From: JBOHTO01 sp050733695
GTDB lineage: Bacteria > Gemmatimonadota > Gemmatimonadetes > Gemmatimonadales > Gemmatimonadaceae
NCBI GenBank assembly: GCA_050733695.1
Contig: JBOHTO010000055.1
Location: forward strand, 1 to 39,996
Direction: 5' to 3'
Length of the DNA stretch: 39,996 nucleotides
Positions within the stretch are counted from its first letter, which is position 1. Each line of letters opens with the position of its first letter. The notes beneath the pieces are model-generated. The model did no database searches and was not told the origin of the DNA. It was given only the letters and a program-made list of their open reading frames with translations. Shown here piece by piece: positions 26,635-36,761 of the stretch. The translations under genes were made by a program, and so were the position numbers.

Positions 26635-27134
26635 GTCGCTGCGCCAGCGAGGCGCCCGCGGAACTCGTCCGCTTCGGCGGGCGATTCCACGAGGATCGTG
26701 ATCGATGCCGGGAATCGTGCGCGCGCCTGGTGGGCGTGGATGGCCTCGACCATGGCGTGCGCGCTCTCATCGATGTCGAGATTGCCGGCACCAAGGCCGA
26801 ATGGCACGAAGCCGACGTGATCCATCTGCCAGTCGGCGGCCCGCTGCAGCGCGCTCAGAGTGGCCCGCCTCACCGACGACGCCGAAACCGACTCCTGTTC
26901 ACTCGCGACGACCGCGCTTATCAGCATCTCGCTCGCGAGTCCGCCCGCACCCGTGACGACGGCCGAACCGACAGGAAGCGATCCCTGCGCGCGAAGCTGT
27001 GCGGCGAGGTCAGCGCCCGCGGCGAGCTCGAGCCGCCGTGTCAGGGCCGTCGTCGCTGACATCCCGGCGGTGACGGGGCGGGCGACGGCGGTGCCGCGAA
27101 AGAAGGCGGCGTCATCGACGCGCACCTCGATCAC
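26631..27134 (-). CDS. macro-domain protein (ADP-ribose binding or hydrolysis)
   Basis: 167 residues. Macro-domain features are QGSLPVGSAVVTGAGGLASE, then VSASSVRRATLSALQRA and VGFVPFGLGAGNLDIDESA with AMVEAI. Such proteins bind ADP-ribose or related nucleotides and may remove ADP-ribose from proteins. The usual N-terminal NAAN motif is replaced by a diverged region (ATTALTRRLELAAGADLAAQ), so enzymatic activity is uncertain. Four-base overlaps on both sides tie it tightly between the TPR and transglutaminase genes. Confidence 0.75.
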   Translation of the reverse strand: MIEVRVDDAAFFRGTAVARPVTAGMSATTALTRRLELAAGADLAAQLRAQGSLPVGSAVVTGAGGLASEMLISAVVASEQESVSASSVRRATLSALQRAADWQMDHVGFVPFGLGAGNLDIDESAHAMVEAIHAHQARARFPASITILVESPAEADEFRGRLAGAAT

Positions 27135-27949
27135 CTGCGTTGCGCCTCCCGTGCGCGCGCGTACGCCACGGCTGCTTCGTTGGGGCGGCCCATGCGGTCG
27201 AGGACTATCCCCACGCCCTTGAATGCGCGCCAGTTCGCCGGCTGCAGCGCCGCTGCCGACTCGTACGCCTGCAGGGCGAGTGGAAGGTCATCGATGTGAT
27301 TGTACGCCTCACCAAGATAGTAGTGGGCGGCCGCGCGATCGGACTCCGCGTGGGCCGCGCGCCTCAGGGGCTCCACCGCTTCGCGCCAGCGCCCGCGGCG
27401 GCAGAAGAGGATTCCGAGATTGGTGAGAACCTCCGCGTTGTCCTCATCTGCCCGGAGGGCGCGCAGAAGGTCGCGTTCGGCGTCCTCATAGCGCAACCGG
27501 CCGCTGAGAATCGCGGCGCGATTGCAGAGGACCGACACGTTGTCGGGCTCGACCTCGAGCGCGCTGTCCAGTTCGGCCACTGCGGCGTCGATGTTCCCGC
27601 CCCGCTCGAGGAGCAGGGCGAGATTGTTCCGCGCCCGCACGTGCGACGGCTCGCGTGCGACGAGCTGGCGGTAGCTTGCAATCGCGTCATCGGCCTTGCC
27701 CGCATCGCTCTGCGCGCGCGCAACGGCGTACAGGTCCGCCTGCACCGCCGGCCGCGAGGAGGGCTGTCCCGGCGGCGATGATCCGGGCGTCGCCACTTCC
27801 GGTTCCGCGGAGTCCCGGGCGCCCGGTGTGCCGCTCGCGGGGCTCGCTTCGCGTGCGTCGCCGTCATTCGGGGACGCCCTGTACTCGCCGCCGCCGTGGC
27901 GCGGCGACCCGTCGCCGAAGAGGTCGCTCGTATCGTCAGGTGAGCGCAA
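27131..27949 (-). CDS. TPR-repeat protein
   Basis: 272 residues if started at TTG 27949, which overlaps the cutA stop. An ATG at 28045 would overlap cutA heavily and encodes an odd Cys/Arg-rich leader. The N-terminal 80 residues are Pro/Ser/Gly-rich and probably disordered. From there about five tetratricopeptide repeats follow (for example AIASYRQLVAREPSHVRARN; AAVAELDSALEVEPDNVSVL; EAVEPLRRAAHAESDRAAAH; LALQAYESAAALQPANWRAF). TPR domains hold protein complexes together. The partner may be one of the products of the downstream genes. No signal peptide is seen. The start codon is uncertain. Confidence 0.8.
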   Translation of the reverse strand: MRSPDDTSDLFGDGSPRHGGGEYRASPNDGDAREASPASGTPGARDSAEPEVATPGSSPPGQPSSRPAVQADLYAVARAQSDAGKADDAIASYRQLVAREPSHVRARNNLALLLERGGNIDAAVAELDSALEVEPDNVSVLCNRAAILSGRLRYEDAERDLLRALRADEDNAEVLTNLGILFCRRGRWREAVEPLRRAAHAESDRAAAHYYLGEAYNHIDDLPLALQAYESAAALQPANWRAFKGVGIVLDRMGRPNEAAVAYARAREAQRR

Positions 27950-28271
27950 GTGTCGTCTCGCTGTTGATCCAATCGAGGTACTTCTCGAGCCCTGCCGCCA
28001 CCGGCAGCGCCAGCAGCTCGGGCAGCTTGTATGGGTGCAGTTCACCGAAGGCGACCTTCAACGCCTCGAGGCGCGCCGAGCGGGTCTTGAGGAGGACGAC
28101 TATCTCCTGCTCATCGGCAATTTTCTTCTCCCAGAGGTAGAGCGACCGGGCGCCGGGAAGCACAGTTCCACATGCGATGAGGCGCATGTCGAGGAGCCTT
28201 CGCACAAGCTCGACAGCTTCTTCGGCAGATGCGACGGTCGTGAGTACCACGATTGCGTCGGTATGGGGCAT
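27936..28271 (-). CDS. cutA: CutA1 divalent-cation tolerance protein
   Basis: 111 residues. The sequence follows CutA closely: VVLTTVASAEEAVELVRRLL, RLIACGTVLPGARSLYLWEK, DEQEIVVLLKTRSARLEALK, ELHPYKLPELLALPVAAGLE and YLDWI. CutA forms a very stable trimer with a PII-like fold and has been linked to copper tolerance, although its exact function is unsettled. It is the first gene of the minus-strand series that leads through the TPR, macro and transglutaminase genes to the ABC pair. It is divergent from uvrA, with about 104 bases between the starts. Confidence 0.95.
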   Translation of the reverse strand: MPHTDAIVVLTTVASAEEAVELVRRLLDMRLIACGTVLPGARSLYLWEKKIADEQEIVVLLKTRSARLEALKVAFGELHPYKLPELLALPVAAGLEKYLDWINSETTLALT

Positions 28272-28375
28272 GTCCGTCCGGAGCCGGGATGATGGGTGGC
28301 AGTGGGGGATTGCGGAATGTAAACCGGCGCGGACGCGGCCCAGAACCGCGCGAGACGCGCCCGCTTGTCTCTCCC

Positions 28376-31342
<2,967 letters not shown>

Positions 31343-31351
31343 GAGCGAGTC

Positions 31352-32020
31352 ATGGTATCGCTGCTGGACATCATCGGTCCCGTGATGGTCGGGCCTTCAT
31401 CATCCCATACCGCGGGCGCCTGCCGCCTGGGGCTTCTCGCGCGCTGCCTCGTGGGTGGCACTCCACAGCGTGCGCGCATCGAACTGCACGGATCCTTTGC
31501 GAGAACCGGTGAAGGACACGGCACCGACAAGGCGATCACAGGCGGCCTCATGGGCTTCCGTCCGGACGATGACCGGCTGCGCACTGCGCTCGAGATAGCC
31601 GAGCGCGAGGGGCTCGAGTATCGCTTCGAGAAGACGACGATCTCGGAGGATGCGCATCCGAACACCGTGCGCATGTCGCTGGAGGTCGGAGAGAGGACGG
31701 CGATGCTGGTCGGCGCGTCCCTCGGTGCGGGCCGCGTCCTCGTCAGCGAGATAGACGGCTACCCCGTCGCGATCACCGGCGCGCTCCCCACCATCGTGCT
31801 CGTTGCGGAGGACCGGAAGGGTTCCGTCGCGCGTATCGCGGGAATCCTGGCGGAGGAGGAGATCAACATCGCGACGCTCCGGCTCACGCGAAAGCATCGC
31901 GGAGGCGACGCGTTCATGGTGATCGAGGTCGACGATGTACCCGGAGTGGCTGTCCGCGACCGGCTTCGCGCGCTGCCCTGGGTGCGCTATGCGTTCTCGC
32001 TGGACAGGGTGGGGGCCTGA
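31352..32020 (+). CDS. sdaAB: L-serine dehydratase, iron-sulfur-dependent, beta subunit
   Basis: 222 residues. The N-terminus has the family block SLLDIIGPVMVGPSSSHTAG, followed by RIELHGSFARTGEGHGTDKA and EDAHPNTVRM. The C-terminus is an ACT domain (IVLVAEDRKGSVARIAGILA; INIATLRLTRKHRGGDAFMV), a likely site of serine or other allosteric control. The two-subunit enzyme converts L-serine to pyruvate and ammonia with a 4Fe-4S cluster. The alpha-subunit gene follows three bases after the stop. Linkage to uvrA is by spacing only. Confidence 0.95.
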   Translation: MVSLLDIIGPVMVGPSSSHTAGACRLGLLARCLVGGTPQRARIELHGSFARTGEGHGTDKAITGGLMGFRPDDDRLRTALEIAEREGLEYRFEKTTISEDAHPNTVRMSLEVGERTAMLVGASLGAGRVLVSEIDGYPVAITGALPTIVLVAEDRKGSVARIAGILAEEEINIATLRLTRKHRGGDAFMVIEVDDVPGVAVRDRLRALPWVRYAFSLDRVGA

Positions 32021-32023
32021 CGG

Positions 32024-32908
32024 ATGTACCGCTCGCTGGCCGAGGCCATTCGGGACGCCGAGTCGGCGGGGCGATCCCTCGCGGATCTCGCACTCGCGAC
32101 CGAGGCGGAAGACCAGGGCCGGCCCGTAGCGGCGATCCGCGATGCATTGCAGCGGGCGCTCGTCGTCATGCGCGGTGCGGTGACGAACGGAATGACGGGG
32201 GACCTGAAGTCGGCTTCGGGGCTCGTCGGCGGAGATGCGGCGAAGCTGCGCAGCGGACCGGCGGGTCCGCTCGCCGCGACACCCTTTCGCGACATCCTGG
32301 CTCGTGCGCTGGCGGTGCAGGAGGTGAACGCAGCGATGGGTGTGATCGTGGCTGCTCCCACGGCAGGCGGTGCAGGCGTGCTCCCGGCCGTGCTCACGGG
32401 TCTCGCCGCCGACGGCAATATTCCCGACCAGGGCGTCGTGGATGCGCTCGCCGTTGCGGGGCTCATCGGGGCGGTGGTCGCGGAGCGCGCATCGCTCTCC
32501 GGTGCGGAGGGCGGCTGTCAGGCCGAGACAGGAGCTGCCGCGGCAATGGCCGCCGGAGCGGCAACGGAGATGCTCGGCGGCTCGCCCTCACAGGTTGGGC
32601 ATGCCACATCGCTGGCCATGCAGGGAACGCTCGGCCTCGTCTGCGATCCCCTTGGTGGGCTCGTGGAGCTGCCGTGCGTATTCCGGAATGCGACGGGCGC
32701 GGCGATAGCGCTTGCTGCGATAGAGATGGCACTCGCAGGGATCACCTTCGCCATCCCGGTGGACGAGGTGATCGATGTGATGGGCGAGATCGGCCGCAAC
32801 ATGGATGTGCGTTATCGCGAGACGGCGGGTGGCGGCCTGGCCGCGACGCCGACGGGCCGGCGCCTCGCGCGCGAGCGGCTGGTGCAGATACGCAGGGCGG
32901 ACGGGTGA
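32024..32908 (+). CDS. sdaAA: L-serine dehydratase, iron-sulfur-dependent, alpha subunit
   Basis: 294 residues. Clear family blocks: VNAAMGVIVAAPTAGGAGVL, SGAEGGCQAETGAAAAMAAG, GLVCDPLGGLVELPCVFRN and NMDVRYRETAGGGLAATPTG. The three cysteines (GGCQ, LVCDP, LPCVF) fit the ligands of the 4Fe-4S cluster, which binds the serine hydroxyl as a fourth ligand. The C-terminal tail (RRLARERLVQIRRADG) is normal. It acts in the cytoplasm with SdaAB. Bases 32909-33047 after it hold no gene but contain a palindrome listed separately. Confidence 0.96.
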   Translation: MYRSLAEAIRDAESAGRSLADLALATEAEDQGRPVAAIRDALQRALVVMRGAVTNGMTGDLKSASGLVGGDAAKLRSGPAGPLAATPFRDILARALAVQEVNAAMGVIVAAPTAGGAGVLPAVLTGLAADGNIPDQGVVDALAVAGLIGAVVAERASLSGAEGGCQAETGAAAAMAAGAATEMLGGSPSQVGHATSLAMQGTLGLVCDPLGGLVELPCVFRNATGAAIALAAIEMALAGITFAIPVDEVIDVMGEIGRNMDVRYRETAGGGLAATPTGRRLARERLVQIRRADG

Positions 32909-32979
32909 TGACGCGCGCTAGCCGCGGCCCGCTTTCGCGTGCTATCTTCGGCTCGCGCGGTGTCGCGGGTCATCGTCAT

Positions 32980-32991
32980 CACGTGCACGTG
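32980..32991. promoter_or_regulatory. CACGTGCACGTG palindrome, possible operator
   Basis: A perfect 12-base palindrome lies 57 bases before the ATG at 33048, in front of the YbjN-PspA-AI-2E gene set. It could be a dimeric regulator site for this stress operon. No clear -10/-35 pair accompanies it and a single copy could be chance. Confidence 0.3.
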
Positions 32992-33047
32992 AAACCTTGC
33001 GTACCCGCGCTGGCGTAGGGAGAGCGAGTTCCTCAACGAGGGTGCGC

Positions 33048-33452
33048 ATGGTCACGAGAGAAGAGATCGAGGGGTTTCTCGACAGGCTGTCCAACGAGAG
33101 CGCGAGCTACTTGGAAATAGAGCCCGGGCTGTGGGTGGTGACGCCGAGCGGTGAGCTCGACTTCGACGTGGTCGTTCACTATTCGCCTCCGGTCGTCGTC
33201 CTCAGAGTGAAGGTCATGAACCTGCCGACCAGCCCGGACATGGTCGCGACGCTGAACCGGCGCCTGTTGCAGCTCAATGCGAGCGACCTCGTGCACGGCT
33301 CCTACGGCATCGAGCAGGAGGCGATCGTGCTCACGGAGGCGCTCGAGCTGTCGCACCTGGACTTCGAGGAGTTCCTGGCCAGTTACGAGAGCATGATGCT
33401 CGCACTCGCGTCGCACCTGCGTGAGCTCGGCACCTATCGCGAGGCACACTGA
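33048..33452 (+). CDS. YbjN-domain protein
   Basis: 134 residues from the ATG at 33048, with a GAGGGTG site upstream. The frame is open from 32997, but that segment is not family-like. The fold pattern is that of YbjN / type III chaperone-like proteins: TREEIEGFLDRLSNESASYL, LWVVTPSGELDFDVVVHYSP, VVVLRVKVMNLPTSPDMVAT, LNRRLLQLNASDLVHGSYGI and ASYESMMLALASHLREL. It sits three bases before pspA, so it probably works with PspA in envelope stress or binds a membrane client. Confidence 0.78.
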   Translation: MVTREEIEGFLDRLSNESASYLEIEPGLWVVTPSGELDFDVVVHYSPPVVVLRVKVMNLPTSPDMVATLNRRLLQLNASDLVHGSYGIEQEAIVLTEALELSHLDFEEFLASYESMMLALASHLRELGTYREAH

Positions 33453-33455
33453 ACC

Positions 33456-34301
33456 ATGGGCATACTCGACCGGCTTTCCTCGCTTCTGCGCTCGAACATC
33501 AACGATCTGATCTCCCGATCCGAGAATCCGGAGAAGATGCTGAACCAGATCATCACGGACATGCGCTCGCAGCTCGTGAAGGCCAAGCAGCAGGTGGCCG
33601 CGGCGATCGCCGACGAGAAGCGCCTGCGCGACCAGGCGGACGCGGAAATCAGGCAGGCACAGGACTGGGAACGTCGCGCGATGCTGGCCGTGCAGGAAGG
33701 GCGCGACGATCTGGCGAAGCAGGCGCTAGTCCGTCACGGCGAGCACGTCCAGCACGCGCAGCAGCTCGAGACAACGTGGGTCGCGCATCGCAACGAGACG
33801 GAAAAGCTCAAGAACTCCCTGCGCGATCTCAACGACAAGATCGAGGAAGCAAAACGCAAGAAGAATCTGCTCATCGCCCGGCAGCGGCGCTCCCAGGCCC
33901 AGAAGCGCATCGCCGAGACGATGTCGTCCATGTCCGAGACGTCCGCGTTCGAGGCCTTCGCTCGCATGGAAGAGAAGATCGTCGCCAGCGAGAAGCAGAT
34001 TCAGGCTTCGGCGGAGATCGACGAGGAGTTCAGCGGCGACCGGCTCTCGAACGATTTCCGGCGCCTGGAGCAGTCTACGAGCGCAGGGAGTGTGGACGTC
34101 CAGTTGCTCGCACTCAAGCAGAAGCTGGGAATGCTTCCCTCCGCTGCACCGGCCTCGAACAAACAGCTCGGATCGGGCGCTCAGGGTGCGGGTGCGGCGG
34201 GGGGGGGGGCGGGGGCGGGCGGAGCTGGGGCGCGTGAAAGCGAAGGCGAAGCCGCGGATGCGGCGGCGGAGCCGCTTCCCGGAGAGAAGGACCACACTTG
34301 A
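33456..34301 (+). CDS. pspA: PspA/IM30 (Vipp1) family envelope-stress protein
   Basis: 281 residues. The N-terminal amphipathic helix (GILDRLSSLLRSNINDLISR) and the coiled-coil body (EKMLNQIITDMRSQLVKAKQ; QRRSQAQKRIAETMSSMSET; FEAFARMEEKIVASEKQIQA) are typical. PspA assembles on damaged inner membrane and limits proton leakage. The first 225 residues are standard. The last 55 form a Gly/Ala/Glu tail encoded around an 11-base G run (34199-34209). Slippage there would replace the end of the protein with an out-of-frame tail but leave the membrane-binding core intact. The stop overlaps the next start (TTGA). Confidence 0.93.
   Translation: MGILDRLSSLLRSNINDLISRSENPEKMLNQIITDMRSQLVKAKQQVAAAIADEKRLRDQADAEIRQAQDWERRAMLAVQEGRDDLAKQALVRHGEHVQHAQQLETTWVAHRNETEKLKNSLRDLNDKIEEAKRKKNLLIARQRRSQAQKRIAETMSSMSETSAFEAFARMEEKIVASEKQIQASAEIDEEFSGDRLSNDFRRLEQSTSAGSVDVQLLALKQKLGMLPSAAPASNKQLGSGAQGAGAAGGGAGAGGAGARESEGEAADAAAEPLPGEKDHT
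34199..34209 (+). repeat. 11-base poly-G tract inside pspA
   Basis: Eleven consecutive G within the C-terminal tail-coding part of pspA, followed by further G-rich units (GGGGGCGGGCGG). Homopolymers of this length slip during replication in many bacteria. Here the frame as given is intact to the stop at 34301. A frame change would also separate the overlapped start of the next gene from translation of pspA. Confidence 0.85.
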
Positions 34302-35500
34302 CGACGGCTTTGGCGAAGACGTTCCGCTTCGCCCCGATACTGACGGCGATCGTCCTCACCGTCCTCCTGCTGTGGCTGCTCGGGGCCGTTGCGGAAGTAT
34401 TCCTCCTCCTCTTCATAGCGATCATTGTCTCGCTGTACCTTGGTGCGGCCACCGATTTTCTGGTGCGTCGCTTCAAGCTACCGCGTCAACTCGGATTCAT
34501 AGGCGCCCTTCTCCTGACCACGGCGGCGCTCATCGGGCTCATCTGGCTCCTCGTTCCGCCGGTCGTCCAGCAGACGCAACAGCTCATTCGGGTTCTTCCC
34601 AGCTACATCGCGCAGTGGGAGGACGGCATCGAGCGCTCGCTCGAGCGAATCCCCGGCATCGCCGACATGTGGCCGCCGGGCGAGCATCAGCTCATGAACG
34701 CCGTGTACGAGGAACTCGGCGGCTACTTCAGGAACGTCGTCCCCAAGGTAGTGTCCGTTGGCCACGCGATCATCAACATCTTCTCCGTGATCGTGATGGG
34801 GATCTACCTGACGCTTCACCCGGGTCTGTACCGCGAATGGCTCATTGCCCTCTTCCCGCCCGTGCACCGCGACCTGGTGCGCGACGTGCTCGGAGATCTC
34901 GGAGAAACCTTGCGGGCGTGGATCGTCGGACAGCTCGTTGCGATGATGCTGCTCGCCGTCCTCACGGCCATCGGTCTCTACCTGCTGCAGGTCCCGTTCG
35001 CGATGACGTTCGGGCTGTTCACGGGCGCCGTCGCAATCGTCCCGTTCTTCGGCACGCTCGTGTCCACCATCCTGCCGGCGATGTTCGTCCTTGGGGGCGA
35101 GGGTGTATTCGGACTGAGCCCGCTGGCGCACGCGCTGCTCGTCGCCCTTCTCGGCGTTGTGATCCATCTGATCGAGGGCAACGTCATAGTGCCCCGCATC
35201 ATGGAGAAGCAGGTCGAGCTTCCGCCCGTGCTCACCATCATGTCGGTCCTCATCTTCGGTACGCTGCTCGGTCCGGTCGGGCTGCTGGTCGCCGTGCCGG
35301 CGCTCGCGACCATCATGGTCGTCGTGCGGCGCATTCTCACGAACCGGATCTATGAAGGGCAGGGCTTCCGTCGCACACCCCGCGACCGCGTGCTGGTGCT
35401 GCGAGTCCCGGTTCCGCAGGGCGGAGTGCTCGTCCCCGAATTCGCGCCCGACGTGATCGCGATCGCCGGCAATCCGGCCACCAGTCGCCGCAGCGCCTGA
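34298..35500 (+). CDS. AI-2E family transporter (YdiK/TqsA-like permease)
   Basis: 400 residues from a TTG at 34298 that overlaps the pspA stop, with AAGGA upstream. About eight membrane helices are visible, starting FAPILTAIVLTVLLLWLLGA and VFLLLFIAIIVSLYLGAATD, and ending FGTLLGPVGLLVAVPALATI. Family blocks are FIGALLLTTAALIGLIWLLV, VHRDLVRDVLGDLGETLRAW and FGTLVSTILPAMFVLGGEG. Members have been linked to export of small molecules or to sodium/proton exchange, and the autoinducer role shown for TqsA does not apply to all. Coupling to pspA favours an ion or stress-related role here (inference). Confidence 0.92.
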   Translation: MTTALAKTFRFAPILTAIVLTVLLLWLLGAVAEVFLLLFIAIIVSLYLGAATDFLVRRFKLPRQLGFIGALLLTTAALIGLIWLLVPPVVQQTQQLIRVLPSYIAQWEDGIERSLERIPGIADMWPPGEHQLMNAVYEELGGYFRNVVPKVVSVGHAIINIFSVIVMGIYLTLHPGLYREWLIALFPPVHRDLVRDVLGDLGETLRAWIVGQLVAMMLLAVLTAIGLYLLQVPFAMTFGLFTGAVAIVPFFGTLVSTILPAMFVLGGEGVFGLSPLAHALLVALLGVVIHLIEGNVIVPRIMEKQVELPPVLTIMSVLIFGTLLGPVGLLVAVPALATIMVVVRRILTNRIYEGQGFRRTPRDRVLVLRVPVPQGGVLVPEFAPDVIAIAGNPATSRRSA

Positions 35501-35543
35501 CGTCCGGCGTCATCACCACCCCTGCGTCACCGCCTCGCCGAGC

Positions 35544-36602
35544 ATGAAGCCTGGTCCCCGATACCTCATTCTCGCGGAGGGGCAGTTCGATCCCTTCACC
35601 TCGAAGACTGCGAACGCGTGCATCCGCTACACGCCGGAGTCGGTCGTCGCGGTCATCGATTCCCGGCACGCCGGTGAGCGCGTCCAGGACGTACTCGGAT
35701 TCGGTGGCAGCATCCCCGTCGTGGCATCGCTGGCCGACGGGCTTGCCTTCGCGCCCAGCGCGCTGCTGATCGGCATAGCGCCGCAGGGCGGGCAATTCCC
35801 GGAGGCGTGGCGCGGGGCCATCCGTGACGCGCTCGGCGCGGGCCTCGATGTGTGGAGCGGACTGCATGCCTTCCTGGGCGACGACGCGGAGCTCGCGTCG
35901 CTCGCGACGCGGAACGGTGCGACTATCCACGATCTGCGGAAGCCGCCGCCCGATCTTCCAGTGGCGACAGGACGTGCGCGCGAGGTGGATGCCACCGTCA
36001 TACTGACCGTCGGGACTGATTGCAACATCGGAAAGATGACAGCGGCGCTTCAGGTGCGGAACGCGCTGCGCGCCGCCGGGCACCGTGTCGCCTTCGCGGG
36101 CACGGGGCAGACGGGGATACTGATCGAGGGCTGGGGGATCGCCGTCGACGCGGTCGTCGCGGATTTCATTGCCGGCGCCGCGGAGCGACTCGTGCTGCAG
36201 GCGGCCGGGAACGCCGAGATAGTGCTGGTGGAAGGGCAGGGATCGATCGTGCACCCCGGATACTCCGGTGTGACGTATGGTCTCATGCACGGGTCACTGC
36301 CCCACGCGATGGTGCTGTGCGCGCAGCCGACACGCACGCGGGTGAACTCCAACGACTGGGTTCGCATCCCTCCGCTCCCCGATCTCATCCGCCTGCACGA
36401 GCTTGCACTGCAGTACCTGGCGCCATCGCCAGTCATCGCCATCGCGCTCAACACGTACGATCTGGACGAGGACGACGCGCGGCGCGCGATCGAACTGTGT
36501 GCGGCCGACACGGGCCTGCCGGCGACGGATCCCGTCCGGTTCGATCCCGCACCCGTTGCGGACGCGATCCTGGATTTTCACGCGCGGCGGGCGCGCAGCT
36601 AG
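35544..36602 (+). CDS. DUF1611 protein (DgcN-like)
   Basis: 352 residues. An N-terminal Rossmann-like domain (YLILAEGQFDPFTSKTANAC; VVAVIDSRHAGERVQDVLGF) is followed by a P-loop NTPase-like domain with TVGTDCNIGKMTAALQVRNA, GTGQTGILIEGWGIAVDAVV, DFIAGAAERLVLQA, VEGQGSIVHPGYSGVTYGLM and a C-terminal part with NTYDLDEDDA. Some DUF1611 members (DgcN) have been described as D-glutamate N-acetyltransferases that act with an enolase-superfamily partner (DgcA). No such partner is next to it here, so that function is only a possibility. No clear ribosome site is seen before the ATG. Confidence 0.82.
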   Translation: MKPGPRYLILAEGQFDPFTSKTANACIRYTPESVVAVIDSRHAGERVQDVLGFGGSIPVVASLADGLAFAPSALLIGIAPQGGQFPEAWRGAIRDALGAGLDVWSGLHAFLGDDAELASLATRNGATIHDLRKPPPDLPVATGRAREVDATVILTVGTDCNIGKMTAALQVRNALRAAGHRVAFAGTGQTGILIEGWGIAVDAVVADFIAGAAERLVLQAAGNAEIVLVEGQGSIVHPGYSGVTYGLMHGSLPHAMVLCAQPTRTRVNSNDWVRIPPLPDLIRLHELALQYLAPSPVIAIALNTYDLDEDDARRAIELCAADTGLPATDPVRFDPAPVADAILDFHARRARS

Positions 36603-36692
36603 CCTCCGCTGGGCCTGGCGCTCGCCCCGATCCGTCACCGGTCGCGGAAGCGCCGAGCGTCAACGCGCTGGAGGGCACCCGACCGCGTCGCG

Positions 36693-36756
36693 ATGATGCC
36701 GGTCTCCGCCAGGAGGAGGCGCATCATGCACCTCCATCGTGGGACGGCGGAGGTGA
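36693..36756 (+). promoter_or_regulatory. hairpins that can hide the ribosome-binding site of the ABC ATPase gene
   Basis: The ribosome site GGAGGTGA (36749-36756) precedes the ATG at 36762 by five bases. Its first seven bases pair perfectly with CACCTCC at 36729-36735, leaving a 13-base loop. Just upstream, ATGATGC (36693-36699) pairs perfectly with GCATCAT (36721-36727), with an inner CTCC/GGAG pairing. A GGAGG at 36715-36719 can instead pair with CCTCC (36731-36735) and free the ribosome site. Three mutually exclusive pairings look like a translational switch, but GC-rich DNA makes chance pairing common. Confidence 0.45.
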
Positions 36757-36761
36757 ATGCA

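Noticed and set aside
28272..28375. LexA/SOS box between cutA and uvrA
   Set aside because: No convincing dyad of a known LexA type could be seen in this interval.
34090..35355. A 421-residue open frame overlapping the pspA end and the AI-2E permease
   Set aside because: It is a shifted frame of two recognised genes. It is only of interest as the product of slippage in the G run.
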